This document shows, in pieces, positions 7,859-17,485 of a stretch of 64,000 bases of DNA (position 1 is the stretch's first letter; each line of letters begins with the position of its first letter). The position numbers were made by a program, and so were the translations under genes. Source of the DNA: Lachnospiraceae bacterium (lineage in GTDB: Bacteria; Bacillota; Clostridia; Lachnospirales; Lachnospiraceae); NCBI GenBank assembly GCA_017621815.1, contig JAGASK010000018.1, positions 1 to 64,000 of the forward strand, in the 5' to 3' direction. Below the pieces are notes generated by a model, which saw nothing but the letters and a program-made list of their open reading frames with translations, had not been told where the DNA came from and did not search any database.

Positions 7859-9595
7859 CTGGGCAGCATACAGTTTTTGATAAAACCCTTCCATGGCAAG
7901 AAGCTGCTCATGAGTACCCCTTTCCACAACAGTGCCGTCCTTCACCACCAGAATCATATCCGCATTCCGGATAGTGGAAAGCCTGTGAGCAATGACAAAG
8001 CAGGTTTTATCCTCCATCAGGCTCCGCATAGCCTTTTGAATCTGCATCTCTGTCCTGGTATCCACATTGGAGGTGGCTTCATCTAAAATCAGCATCCTGG
8101 AATCGGAAAGCATAGCCCTTGCAATCGTCAGAAGCTGCCTTTGTCCTTTGGAAATATGAACGCCGTTATCGCTGAGAATCGTATCATACCCTTCAGGAAG
8201 ACTCATAATATAAGAATGGATTCCCGCCGCTTTTGCCGCCCTCTCCACTTCTTCTCTGGTAATGTTTTCATTTCCATAGGTCAGATTTTCAAAAATAGTG
8301 CCGTGAAACAGCCATGTATCCTGAAGCACCATGGAGTATGCCTTTCGCAGGCTGTCTCTCCTGATTCCGTAGATATCCTGCCCATCCAAAAGTATGGCTC
8401 CTGAATCAATATCATAAAAGCGCATCAAAAGATTGATTACCGTGGTCTTCCCCGCACCGGTAGGCCCCACAATGGCAATCTGCTGTCCCGCCAAAGCCTC
8501 CAGATTAAAATCATACAAAATGGGCTGTCCCTCCTGATAGGAAAAGGCAACATCCTTAAGAAGTACATTCCCATATACCTCTTCCAGCACCCCGGCACTT
8601 TCCCTGTCAGGCTTTTCAGGCAGTTCATCTATCAGCCGGAATACCCTTTCCGCTGCCGCAAAGGCTGACTGCAGTTCTCCGATAATATTGGCAGTCTCGT
8701 TAATGGGTCCTGAAAATTTTCTGGAATACTGCACAAAAGAAGAAACGTCTCCCAATCCGATTTTCCCATTCAAATATAAAAGGGAGCCAAAGACACTGAT
8801 TAACGCCAGCGAAATATTATTCATAAAATTTACAGAAGGTCCTGACAACGTTCCGTAATACTCAGCTTTTGTGTTGGCATCCACCGCTTCCACGTTCTTC
8901 TTTTCAAAAGCTTCTATCACATCCTCTTCCCGCCCATAGGCTCTCGTGGTTTTCTGCCCGTTTAACATTTCCTCTGAGAAACCGTTTAATTCCCCAAGCT
9001 TTTTGGAGCGCACCCTGTACAGCGGCCTGGAACGGCCGGTTACAAATTTAGTCATCATAACAGAAACGGGAATGGTCACTACAAAAATAAGTACCATAGG
9101 CGGTGCAATGGTAAGCATCATGACAAAGGAAAATAAAACGGTAATCACACTCTGCAGAATCTGGAGAAAATCCCCTGCCAGCGACTGATTCACAGTATCA
9201 ATATCATATGATACCACGCTGATAATATCCCCTGTCTGATACCTGTCAAAAAAGGATACCGGCAATTTTGACAGACTTTCAAATACATCCTTCCGCATCT
9301 GGTAAATGACATTCCTTGTAAGGCGGATTGTCAACAAAGACAATGCGTAAGAAAATACAGCGGAAAGCACATAGAAAACTGCCATTAACCCCGCATAATA
9401 AAATACTGTTTTAAAATCCACACTGCCCTTTTTCGTACCAATGGCATCAATAGCTTTTCCGGAAAGCCTGGGACCAAGAAGGGACAGGAAATTGGACAAC
9501 AGCATAAACGCCGCTCCTAAAAAGAGCAAAAACCTGTAACGGGAAAGGTATTCCCATAATCTTACTATTAAGTATTTTTTTGATAGTTTTCTCAT
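7835..9595 (-). CDS. ABC exporter subunit (heterodimer partner 1)
   Basis: A 586-residue type IV ABC exporter half: six membrane segments in residues 20-310, then an ATPase domain. Walker A is GPTGAGKTT, the Q-loop LQDTWLF, Walker B MLILDEATSNVD with the catalytic glutamate, and the switch histidine IAHRLS. The signature motif is degenerate (ISKGQ instead of LSGGQ). Together with the preceding gene (2 bases away) it should form an asymmetric LmrCD/TmrAB-type exporter with one consensus and one degenerate ATP site. Substrate is unknown. The last seven codons lie inside a dispersed repeat, so the natural C-terminus may have been altered. Confidence 0.92.
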   Translation of the reverse strand: MRKLSKKYLIVRLWEYLSRYRFLLFLGAAFMLLSNFLSLLGPRLSGKAIDAIGTKKGSVDFKTVFYYAGLMAVFYVLSAVFSYALSLLTIRLTRNVIYQMRKDVFESLSKLPVSFFDRYQTGDIISVVSYDIDTVNQSLAGDFLQILQSVITVLFSFVMMLTIAPPMVLIFVVTIPVSVMMTKFVTGRSRPLYRVRSKKLGELNGFSEEMLNGQKTTRAYGREEDVIEAFEKKNVEAVDANTKAEYYGTLSGPSVNFMNNISLALISVFGSLLYLNGKIGLGDVSSFVQYSRKFSGPINETANIIGELQSAFAAAERVFRLIDELPEKPDRESAGVLEEVYGNVLLKDVAFSYQEGQPILYDFNLEALAGQQIAIVGPTGAGKTTVINLLMRFYDIDSGAILLDGQDIYGIRRDSLRKAYSMVLQDTWLFHGTIFENLTYGNENITREEVERAAKAAGIHSYIMSLPEGYDTILSDNGVHISKGQRQLLTIARAMLSDSRMLILDEATSNVDTRTEMQIQKAMRSLMEDKTCFVIAHRLSTIRNADMILVVKDGTVVERGTHEQLLAMEGFYQKLYAAQFMTIENS

Positions 9596-9597
9596 GG

Positions 9598-11343
9598 TTA
9601 CCTCCCTCCTTCCGCTTGGAGGAAAGACTCCGCCTCCCTGCCGGTCTGCAGTTCATAAATCTGCCGGTAGGACTGACAGCTTAAAAGAAGCTCCCTGTGG
9701 GTTCCGTACCCGATACAGTTGCCGTCTTCCAGTACCAGAATATGGTCTGCACCCTGAATGGAACTGATACGCTGTGCAATCATGATTGTGGTAGTATCCG
9801 CAAAGTGCTCACCAAGAGCCTTTCGCAAAGACGCGTCCGTCTGATAATCAAGAGCTGAGGAAGCATCATCCAGTATGAGAATTTCCGGTTTTGCCGCCAG
9901 CGCCCTGGCTATCATAATGCGCTGTTTCTGTCCGCCGCTTAAATTATTGCCCCGAATGGCCACATCAGCATCCATATCCCCTCTTTTTTCCAGAATAAAG
10001 TCCTTTGCCTGGGCATAATCTGCCGCTTTCTCAATTTCAGTTTTGGAAAGTCCCCTGAAATAATCAATATTTTTTTCTATGGATTCCGCCATCAGATAAT
10101 CATTCTGAAACACCACACCGAATCTTCTTCGCAGTTCCGGTAAAGGAAAGGTCCTGATATCCCTGCCCTCAAGGAGAATCTCTCCTCCATCCACATCATA
10201 AAACCGCAGAAGCAGATTAATGAGTGTGCTCTTGCCGCTTCCGGTAGGCCCGATAATTCCAAGAGTCTCCCCTTTCTTCAGAGTAAAGCTTATATCCGTC
10301 AGGTTATTTCTCTTATGCAGATAGGAAAAAGTAACCTTTTTAAATTCCACATGGTATTCACTTTCCTTTTCCTCCCCGTTATAAGGAAGCACAGGCATAT
10401 CCTCCGGCGCTTCCAGCACCTGGGAAATGCGCTTTGCGCAGGCCAGCCCTTTGGAAAACATCATAAAAATTTTAGTAATCCCCAGCATGGCATTTAAAAT
10501 AATCGTAAAGTAGCTTAAAAAGGCAATAATAGCTCCCGGTCCTGTTTCTCCCTTCTGCACCAGAAAAGCTCCGGTAACAATAACAAGTGTAAGTCCAAGA
10601 TTCAAAACCAGGGTGGTGGCAGGATTGCTGGCAGCGGAAATACTGCCTGCCTTCTGCTCTGTTTCCGCCAGTTTCCTGTTCACCTTGTCAAAACGTTCTT
10701 TCTCATACTCTGTCTTAGATAAAGCACGTATCACCCGGACTCCCGTAATATTCTCACGGAGCACACGCACCATATCATCCAGAACCGTCTGCTGCGTTCC
10801 GTAAACCGATACGCTTTTACCCGTAATCACCGCTACAATCAGAATTATGAAGGGAAGGGAAGCTACAAGTACCATGGTAAGCTTTGGCTCCATTGTCATG
10901 GTAATCAGTATTCCCCCTATCAGCAGAATGGGACCTCTTACCCCGATTCGCTGCATTTTTGCCAGCATTCTGTTTACATTATAAGTATCGGAAGAAAGCC
11001 TGGATACCACCGAAGGAACTGTAAAATCATCCATTTGCTTTGCACTTAAATACGTAATTCTGGAAAAAAGGTCATATCTGATTTTCCTTGTCATGCCCCC
11101 TGCCGAAATCTCTGCCATACGGTTTGCCGTCACATTGGTGGTAACAGAAACCACAGCACATAAAATCATGACTCCGCCCCACATAAAAATCAGCTTTATA
11201 TTTTGGAGCGGCACAATATCATCAATGATTTTGGCAAGTAAAGACGGAATCAGCAAATCCATCATTGCCGCTGTAAACTTCAAGAATAAAGTTAAGAGCA
11301 TATATGGTCCGTAAGGTTTGATATACTTGAATAATCCCCGCAT
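9598..11343 (-). CDS. ABC exporter subunit (heterodimer partner 2, degenerate ATP site)
   Basis: An exporter half of about 581 residues with membrane domain and ATPase. Walker A (GPTGSGKST) and signature LSGGQ are canonical, but Walker B ends LILDDASS (Asp for catalytic Glu) and the switch histidine is Gln (MIAQRIS). These losses complement the weak signature of its partner, the expected pattern of a heterodimeric exporter. A GTG 15 bases upstream (11358) is possible, but it sits right on the purine run; the ATG at 11343 (MRGLFKYIKPYG) has GGGTGAG about 10 bases upstream and is preferred. The two genes are translationally coupled. Confidence 0.92.
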   Translation of the reverse strand: MRGLFKYIKPYGPYMLLTLFLKFTAAMMDLLIPSLLAKIIDDIVPLQNIKLIFMWGGVMILCAVVSVTTNVTANRMAEISAGGMTRKIRYDLFSRITYLSAKQMDDFTVPSVVSRLSSDTYNVNRMLAKMQRIGVRGPILLIGGILITMTMEPKLTMVLVASLPFIILIVAVITGKSVSVYGTQQTVLDDMVRVLRENITGVRVIRALSKTEYEKERFDKVNRKLAETEQKAGSISAASNPATTLVLNLGLTLVIVTGAFLVQKGETGPGAIIAFLSYFTIILNAMLGITKIFMMFSKGLACAKRISQVLEAPEDMPVLPYNGEEKESEYHVEFKKVTFSYLHKRNNLTDISFTLKKGETLGIIGPTGSGKSTLINLLLRFYDVDGGEILLEGRDIRTFPLPELRRRFGVVFQNDYLMAESIEKNIDYFRGLSKTEIEKAADYAQAKDFILEKRGDMDADVAIRGNNLSGGQKQRIMIARALAAKPEILILDDASSALDYQTDASLRKALGEHFADTTTIMIAQRISSIQGADHILVLEDGNCIGYGTHRELLLSCQSYRQIYELQTGREAESFLQAEGGR

Positions 11344-11393
11344 AAGCTTTTCTCTCACCCTTCAATGCAATAAAGTATTTTTATCATAAAAAT

Positions 11394-11442
11394 GGCAGAT
11401 ATGTTATACTCATTAAACATGAATCATTATAACATACCTGCC
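11394..11442 (-). promoter_or_regulatory. Long inverted repeat with TATAAT, candidate operator of the exporter pair
   Basis: Arms GGCAGATATGTTATA (11394-11408) and TATAACATACCTGCC (11428-11442) pair with one mismatch over 19 bases. On the minus strand the arm contains a TATAAT, upstream of the exporter genes. It has no T run and probably is a regulator site rather than the dxs terminator. Confidence 0.5.
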
Positions 11443-11467
11443 AATCTTTTTACTATTTATTTATACT

Positions 11468-13237
11468 TCAGATTCCCAGCGCATTCAAAATATCAGAAAC
11501 AATTTGAGTAGCTGTAAGATGATATCTATTATATTGTTCTTCCACTGTTACATGGTTGACAAATTCCTTTTTGGCTCCGAAATTCAGCACTTTCATGGAT
11601 GAGCTTCCATAAAACCGCGCAATTTTTTCACCAAATCCTCCGTCTGTCACACCATCCTCCAGGGTAACGACCAGCCTGTGCCCATGCCCTGGCAGCGCCT
11701 GCAGCATTTCTTCATCCACAGCAGAAATATAACGTGGATTGATGAGTGTTGCATGGATTCCGTACTCTTCTTTCAGCTTTTCGTAAACACCTTCACCCAA
11801 CGCGAAAAAATTTCCTAATGCCAAAATTGCCACTATTGTTCCCTGCTTTACAATTTCGTATCTCGCAGGATAAGCATATTCAGACAACAGCGCCGCATCC
11901 CTGCTTGATGTTTCAACTCCCGGCACACGAATCATCACCGGATGCTTTTTCTGATTAAGCCCCCAGTCCAGCATACTGAAATATTCTTCCTTACAGCTCG
12001 GAGCCAGATAAATGAGATTAGGAATATTCATTGCAAGGGAAATGTCAAAAACCCCCATATGTGTCTGGCTTCCCTGGGCTATGCCCGCAAAAAATACAAG
12101 GATTACCGCCGGACTGTGATTCAGCGCCAAATCCTGTGAAAGCTGGTCATAAGCTCTTTGAAGAAATGAACTGCTGAGCCCAAATACCGGCTTCCCTCCG
12201 CTTTTCGCAATGCCGGACGCCATAGCTACCGCATGTCCTTCCGCAATTCCCACATCTACAAACTGTTCCGGAAATTGCTCTCTAAGCTCTTTTCCAAAGC
12301 CCAATACCTTAGGCGTTCCGGCTGTGATTGCCGTAATAGCCGGGTCCTTTTTCATCCTGTCCGACAGAAACAAGGCAGTCAGGGCTTCATAGGTTTCAAC
12401 AGGCGGTTTTTCATGGAGCGGCTTTCCCGTATCAACATCAAACGGACCCATGTAATGCCAGTTTTCTCTGTCCGCTTCTGCAAACCGGTATCCCTTTCCC
12501 TTTACCGTGCACATATGAATGACTGCCGGATGTGCTGCTCCTTTCACATTTTTCAGGGCATCCATAATATTGTATAAATCATTACCGTCACGTACAAAAG
12601 AATAATCAAACCCCAGCGCCCGGAATAAATTGCAGTCGGCTTTTCCTTCCGTTTCCCGCAGCAGCCTGAGATTTTGATATATACCTCCGTGATTTTCCGC
12701 AATGCTCATATCATTATCATTAATTACAATAATAATATTGCTTCCAAGTGCAGCAGCATTATTCAGTCCCTCAAAAGCCTCACCGCCGCTTAATGCGCCG
12801 TCGCCGACCACTGCGATCACATTATTCTTTCCACCCTTCAGGTCACGCCCCTTTGCCAGCCCGCAGGCAAGACTGATTGCTGTAGATGTATGCCCCACAG
12901 AAAAAATATCATGTTCGCTCTCATCAGGATTGGTAAACCCGCTGACAGAAAAAAATTTATCAGGATCAGTATAGGCTGCTTTTCGTCCTGTCAACAGCTT
13001 ATGAGCATAGCATTGATGAGACACATCAAAAATAATCTTGTCTGCCGGAGAATCAAAAACATAATGCAATGCAACAGCAGCCTCAATCATTCCTAAATTA
13101 GAACCAACGTGACCGCCTGTTGCCCCAAGCCGCACAATCATCTGCTCTCTGATTTCCCCGCATAATTTCACAAGCTCATTTTCCGATAAAGTTTTCAAAT
13201 CTTTAGGCGTATTGATTTTATCTAAAATTTTGCACAT
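11468..13237 (-). CDS. dxs: 1-deoxy-D-xylulose-5-phosphate synthase
   Basis: A 589-residue thiamine-diphosphate enzyme that joins pyruvate and glyceraldehyde 3-phosphate in the first step of the MEP isoprenoid pathway. It shows the histidine motif GGHVGSNLG, the ThDP motif VGDGALSGGEAFEGLNNA, the central acid region (VGIAEGHAVAMASG) and a transketolase C-domain. The frame is open for 30 codons further upstream, but the ATG at 13237 (MCKILDKINTPKDL) has an AGGAAA ribosome site and matches the family start. It is slightly shorter than typical Dxs. It is the last gene of a cell-surface operon; isoprenoid supply for lipid carriers would fit, but that link is inference. Confidence 0.92.
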   Translation of the reverse strand: MCKILDKINTPKDLKTLSENELVKLCGEIREQMIVRLGATGGHVGSNLGMIEAAVALHYVFDSPADKIIFDVSHQCYAHKLLTGRKAAYTDPDKFFSVSGFTNPDESEHDIFSVGHTSTAISLACGLAKGRDLKGGKNNVIAVVGDGALSGGEAFEGLNNAAALGSNIIIVINDNDMSIAENHGGIYQNLRLLRETEGKADCNLFRALGFDYSFVRDGNDLYNIMDALKNVKGAAHPAVIHMCTVKGKGYRFAEADRENWHYMGPFDVDTGKPLHEKPPVETYEALTALFLSDRMKKDPAITAITAGTPKVLGFGKELREQFPEQFVDVGIAEGHAVAMASGIAKSGGKPVFGLSSSFLQRAYDQLSQDLALNHSPAVILVFFAGIAQGSQTHMGVFDISLAMNIPNLIYLAPSCKEEYFSMLDWGLNQKKHPVMIRVPGVETSSRDAALLSEYAYPARYEIVKQGTIVAILALGNFFALGEGVYEKLKEEYGIHATLINPRYISAVDEEMLQALPGHGHRLVVTLEDGVTDGGFGEKIARFYGSSSMKVLNFGAKKEFVNHVTVEEQYNRYHLTATQIVSDILNALGI

Positions 13238-13274
13238 TACTCTGTTTTCCTTTCTTAAAAACCGATGACAGCCA

Positions 13275-14378
13275 TTACTTGCTGTAAGCATAAACCGTGG
13301 ATGTTGCTTCCGGCACCGAAGTCTCATCCCAATGATGGATACTGCCCTTTCGCAGATAGTCGCTTGTCACATTAAAATAATTGTGACCGGGGCTTCCTCC
13401 GATGGGGTCATCCCATGCCGCATCCACACAGTACCATTCTCCGTCCAGCTTTACCATATTCCAGGAATGTTCCACTCCGTTATTTCCGGGGATACCGAAC
13501 ACCGTAATGCACTCAATATCCAGCATATCCATAAATAACTGAAATGTAGAAGAATAGCCGTGACACATGGCTGACTGTGCAATCAGAACGCCGTAAGGTG
13601 TATCACTTCCCGGTGCAAATCCCTCTTGTGAAGAACGTCCGAAAACGCTGTAATCAAAACTTGACCAGCCGGTTATCCAGTCGTGAATAGCAAGCTCTTT
13701 TTCATAATCACTCATATCGTCTCTGATTTCCTGCTCAATCACACTTCTGGCAGCATTCAGTATACTGAGGTTCATTTCCGACAAAGATGAGTCATCCCCT
13801 GACTTCCATGCCTGTAAAACCGCTTCAGAATCATAGATATCTTCTGCTCCTTCGTTTTGCTTTTCGCTGCTTTCCCCGCTTTCCTCACTTTCGCCAAAAC
13901 ACCCCAAAAATGCAGTTCTCGCCGCTGTTGTATCCTGACAAATCAATAAAGCTATATATCTGCCGTTTACAACTGTGATTCCTTCTCTGGCCAGCGCCGC
14001 CTGCTGCGGCGCATATCCCTCAAAAACTCCTGCCCTGTTTTTAATATATTCGTCTAACGCTTCTTCCGCTGCCTTGCAGTCTTTCTCATCCTCCATCAGC
14101 AATACGGCAATTTCGGCAGCCTCCACCCCATCGGCATAACAAATTACTCCATCCGACACCTGTTCGCTCAAAATGTAATAATAATCGGATACCCATAATA
14201 TAAAATCTTCATCTTCCGGGGTAATCTGCTTAAATGACGGAAGCGCCGGCTGGCTCTCCATGATGGCTGTCACAATATCATAAGGCACCATATCCGTTTC
14301 CGGTATTTGCTTTTGCGAACAGCCTGTAAGAAAAAATATCATCAACAAGGTTACAATATAATACTGCATTACTTTCAT
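13275..14378 (-). CDS. Lipoprotein with DUF4358 and transglutaminase-like domains
   Basis: A secreted lipoprotein of about 367 residues. The signal peptide ends in the lipobox LTGC. Residues 25-160 resemble DUF4358 (MVPYDIVTAIMES ... FILWVSDYYYILSEQV). The C-terminal half is a transglutaminase-like fold with the cysteine in SAMCHGYSSTF, the histidine in VEHSWNMVK and the aspartate in YCVDAAWDDP, so the Cys-His-Asp triad is complete. An Asp/Ser/Glu-rich linker joins the two. A TTG start at 14384 with AAAGGAA nearer to it is also possible. It sits between DHHW and dxs genes and probably acts outside the membrane on wall peptides or proteins. Confidence 0.85.
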   Translation of the reverse strand: MKVMQYYIVTLLMIFFLTGCSQKQIPETDMVPYDIVTAIMESQPALPSFKQITPEDEDFILWVSDYYYILSEQVSDGVICYADGVEAAEIAVLLMEDEKDCKAAEEALDEYIKNRAGVFEGYAPQQAALAREGITVVNGRYIALLICQDTTAARTAFLGCFGESEESGESSEKQNEGAEDIYDSEAVLQAWKSGDDSSLSEMNLSILNAARSVIEQEIRDDMSDYEKELAIHDWITGWSSFDYSVFGRSSQEGFAPGSDTPYGVLIAQSAMCHGYSSTFQLFMDMLDIECITVFGIPGNNGVEHSWNMVKLDGEWYCVDAAWDDPIGGSPGHNYFNVTSDYLRKGSIHHWDETSVPEATSTVYAYSK

Positions 14379-14400
14379 TTCCAACAGTTCCTTTCCCTAT

Positions 14401-15555
14401 TCATAATTTCCTTTGTGTAAGCTTTGTAATGCTCATATCCTGTGCAAAACCGGAAGCATTATATAGAATCAGCAAATCTGTATATTTACCTTCTTCAATC
14501 AGTTCACTTACTCTTTGGTTGGAATATCTTAAATCAAGAATATCAATCTCCTGAAATTCTTCCAGCATAAACGGAATAAAACAATTAGCATAAGAATCCT
14601 TAATCACCAGAATTTTACGCCCGGTATCCGCTTCTGTACAGATTTGCAGAAACGGTTCATTCCCGCCGAAATAAACTGCATATTTATCTTTTGCATTCAG
14701 GAAATCATAATCATAAATACAATTATCTGAGGAGTTATTTTTCTTCACCACATAAGAAAACTCATTTTCAGGGAAAAATAATTCAATCGTATCGCCTTTT
14801 GTTCTTATGCCCAGCTTAGACTGTATCGTTCCTTCAAAGCTGTCCGTTACCGTCTTTATCTCATAATCCTCAAGCTCCGGCACCGCATATCCCTGCCTGC
14901 CGGCCCAGGCCTGATATACATAAAATGCGGCAAGTGTTTTCCAATGGTGGTCTGTTCGATAATACAGTTCCTCATTCTTATGCATCTGAAGAATTTGTGA
15001 CGCATCAAACCAGGTTTCCTCAGGCAGGGTCTCTGAAATCTGTTTCAAATAAGCATTCCCGCTTCCGGCACAGGCAAACGGCGGAAGCTTATCCTCCAGA
15101 ATATCCACTGCATTCGGTATAATCAGAACAGATACATGACCTGCTCCTAATTGTTCCGCATACAACTGCGTAAACTCTGCAAGCTTTGTAATATTGCGCC
15201 GGGCCATCTGCGTCGTAAATACACCGGTATGCTTTTCAATAAGGTAATCGTCATCGGCAAAATAAATGTCCCTGCTTTCTCTTTTCAGAAGCAGCCGTTC
15301 CATGGCAGTTTTTATCCCGATCCAATGATTTCTCAGAATAAATTGATCCGTCAGATACTCCTCATATTTTTCTTCAAATTCACCGCTTAGTACAGTCTCC
15401 GGTTTTGCCTCAGGCTTTTGTGCCAGCACCCTGTTCTCCGTTTCTGAAAACTCTGTGGAAGGCTTTATCAGCGTTGCCACAGTAAATCCGAAAATCAATA
15501 TGCAAAATACGGCAGCAGTAACGCATGACTGCCATTTCCTTTTTTCCAAACCCAT
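14401..15555 (-). CDS. DHHW family protein (AlgJ/AlgX-like partner of MBOAT)
   Basis: A 384-residue protein with one N-terminal membrane anchor (residues 10-30). The SGNH-like signature is YRTDHHWKTLAAFY, giving the DHHW name, with a catalytic-type serine in VIKDSYANCFIPFM. Such proteins pair with MBOAT membrane acyltransferases and carry out O-acetylation of extracellular polysaccharides. The open frame starts earlier, but ATG 15555 (MGLEKRKWQS) has AAGGATGG at good distance while the ATG at 15567 touches the same purine run. It begins 18 bases after the MBOAT stop codon. Confidence 0.88.
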   Translation of the reverse strand: MGLEKRKWQSCVTAAVFCILIFGFTVATLIKPSTEFSETENRVLAQKPEAKPETVLSGEFEEKYEEYLTDQFILRNHWIGIKTAMERLLLKRESRDIYFADDDYLIEKHTGVFTTQMARRNITKLAEFTQLYAEQLGAGHVSVLIIPNAVDILEDKLPPFACAGSGNAYLKQISETLPEETWFDASQILQMHKNEELYYRTDHHWKTLAAFYVYQAWAGRQGYAVPELEDYEIKTVTDSFEGTIQSKLGIRTKGDTIELFFPENEFSYVVKKNNSSDNCIYDYDFLNAKDKYAVYFGGNEPFLQICTEADTGRKILVIKDSYANCFIPFMLEEFQEIDILDLRYSNQRVSELIEEGKYTDLLILYNASGFAQDMSITKLTQRKL

Positions 15556-15572
15556 TTTTATCACCATCCTTA

Positions 15573-16994
15573 TCAGAATCTGAAATACAGGAACGGGTTG
15601 AAAGCTGCATCCACAAGCCATGCTATTGATAATAGGAAAATGCTTATATAAAATGCATTTTCAACTACTGACTGCATAATTTCCCTTCCTGACAGCTTTT
15701 CGCAGAACCATTTTCCCATATGCTGCGGTATCCCTGTACTTCCAAGAATACATAAAGCAAACAGAACCACATTGTTGTACAGAAGATAAATTGTCTCTCT
15801 GTTCAAAAAACTCTGTCTGTAAATTCCGAATAAGGATTTCATGAATTCTATTCCGCCTTTCATATCATCAAACACAAACAGATTCCATCCAAGCATGACA
15901 AAGAAAATACAATAAATATGCTGAAATATGGCGGGCAGCTTCTTTAAATACTTACCCAGAATATATTTTTCTGCAATCAGCAAAATTCCGTAATAGCTTC
16001 CCCATACTATAAAATTCCAGCTTGCCCCATGCCAGATGCCGGTCAACAGCCAGACAATCAGAATATTCCGAACATGCCGCCATGGACTGACCCGGTTTCC
16101 TCCCAAAGGAATATAAACATATTCCCGAAACCATGTGCCCAGGGATATATGCCACCTGCGCCAAAACTCTGTAATACTTTTTGAGGTATAAGGATAATTA
16201 AAATTTTCCGGAAATTGAAAACCAAACATATTACCCAGCCCGATTGCCATATCCGAATAAGCTGAAAAGTCAAAATATATTTGAAATGTATAAGCAGCAA
16301 GCCCCATCCATGCTGTCAACACAGGCATTTCTGAACGGTTGAACGCCTGTATGGTGTTCCAAAGTTCCCCTGCATTATTGGCAATCAAAACCTTTTTTCC
16401 GAGTCCTGCCATAAACCTTCTGGCACCCCTGGCAAACTGTTCCCGGTTTTCCCTGCGCATATAAAGCTGAGAATCAATTGTCTCATACCGGACAATCGGT
16501 CCTGCAACGAGCTGTGGAAACATGGTTACATACGTTCCGAAAGAAATCGGATTTTTCTGCACCTTTGCCTTCCCGCTGTATACATCAAAAATATAGGACA
16601 TTGTTTGAAATGTATAAAAGGAAATGCCAACCGGCAAGGCAACATTCAGTGCGATAATATCTGTTTTTAAAAATCTGTTCACGGTTCCGATTACAAAATC
16701 CGCATACTTAAAAAAAGCCAGTAATGACAAACCGACAACAGATGAAATAATCATTACCGCTTTAGCCGCTTTTATTTTTCCCTTCTGCCTGAACCCGGAA
16801 ATAAGAATGCCGCCTGTATAAAAAACGAGAATGGATACCAGCATCAGAATAATATAAACAGGTTCGCTCCATGCATAGAAAACAAGGCTGAAGAACAATA
16901 ATACAAAATTCCGTAACGGCTTCGGTACAATATAATAAATTAACAATACTGCCGGCAAAAAACGGAACAGAAAAAGCAAACTGCTAAAAACCAT
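15573..16994 (-). CDS. MBOAT family O-acyltransferase (AlgI-like)
   Basis: A 473-residue polytopic membrane protein of the MBOAT family. It has about 10-12 hydrophobic segments and the conserved motifs FPQLVAGPIVR, TEFWRRWHISLGTWFREYVYIPLGG and LLTGIWHGASWNF, where the final histidine is the presumed catalytic residue. Relatives move acetyl groups across the membrane for alginate, cellulose or teichoic acid modification. The start at 16994 (MVFSSLLFLFRFLPA) is set by a strong GGAGG seven bases upstream; the frame remains open further upstream without such a site. It forms one operon with the DHHW protein. Confidence 0.93.
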   Translation of the reverse strand: MVFSSLLFLFRFLPAVLLIYYIVPKPLRNFVLLFFSLVFYAWSEPVYIILMLVSILVFYTGGILISGFRQKGKIKAAKAVMIISSVVGLSLLAFFKYADFVIGTVNRFLKTDIIALNVALPVGISFYTFQTMSYIFDVYSGKAKVQKNPISFGTYVTMFPQLVAGPIVRYETIDSQLYMRRENREQFARGARRFMAGLGKKVLIANNAGELWNTIQAFNRSEMPVLTAWMGLAAYTFQIYFDFSAYSDMAIGLGNMFGFQFPENFNYPYTSKSITEFWRRWHISLGTWFREYVYIPLGGNRVSPWRHVRNILIVWLLTGIWHGASWNFIVWGSYYGILLIAEKYILGKYLKKLPAIFQHIYCIFFVMLGWNLFVFDDMKGGIEFMKSLFGIYRQSFLNRETIYLLYNNVVLFALCILGSTGIPQHMGKWFCEKLSGREIMQSVVENAFYISIFLLSIAWLVDAAFNPFLYFRF

Positions 16995-17005
16995 ATGCTT
17001 CCTCC

Positions 17006-17374
17006 CTAAAGTATTCTGACAGCCAGCACATGAAGATTTGTAAAATTCTTGGGGCAATCACAGGAATAACCATTTAAGAAATGTATAAACCACGCATAAT
17101 CATCATCATTATCAGACTGGGTGGACGCCCAATACCAATTGGTTTCCAAACCATCCATAGCTGCCTTGTCGTCAAATCCATGTATCTTCCGCAGGGCTGC
17201 ATTTATGTCCCTGCAGTTTTCATATATAGCAGACAGTTCCGTTATATCCGGCATATACCTTACAGATACCGTGGTTTCCCCGCCGGATGGAAGCGGCATC
17301 GGAGAGTTACCGCTGCAGGCAGCTAAATAGAATGTCAGAAACACCAGCAAAATAGATGTCATTATTTTTTTCAT
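17006..17374 (-). CDS. Small lipoprotein with DUF1566-like C-terminus
   Basis: A 122-residue lipoprotein with signal peptide and lipobox LAAC (cysteine near residue 20). The C-terminal half (NWYWASTQSDNDDDYAWFIH, then VLAVRIL) matches the end of DUF1566/Fib_succ_major-type domains, where a W-ST-...-A-W pattern precedes an R-R/V-R finish. The protein is much shorter than usual members. It is the first gene of the MBOAT operon, ending 12 bases before it, with GGAGGAG ahead of its ATG. A surface role alongside the acyltransferase is likely, but unproven. Confidence 0.7.
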   Translation of the reverse strand: MKKIMTSILLVFLTFYLAACSGNSPMPLPSGGETTVSVRYMPDITELSAIYENCRDINAALRKIHGFDDKAAMDGLETNWYWASTQSDNDDDYAWFIHFLNGYSCDCPKNFTNLHVLAVRIL

Positions 17375-17395
17375 CAGTTATCTCCTCCTTCTGCG

Positions 17396-17434
17396 TTGAC
17401 AATATCGTAAACCTTAGAGTATACTATCAGTCAA
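17396..17434. promoter_or_regulatory. Overlapping divergent promoters with MerR-type spacing
   Basis: Plus strand: TTGACA (17396-17401), 18-base spacer, TATACT (17420-17425), reading toward the MerR gene. Minus strand: TTGACT (17429-17434), 19-base spacer, TACGAT (17404-17409), reading toward the lipoprotein-MBOAT operon. Both spacers overlap around the palindrome AGTATACT. A 19-base spacer with a dyad inside is the mark of MerR-activated promoters. Confidence 0.6.
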
Positions 17435-17485
17435 GAGAGTAACTCATATATTATCATGCAACTTACAGAAACAGGAGAAAATTGT

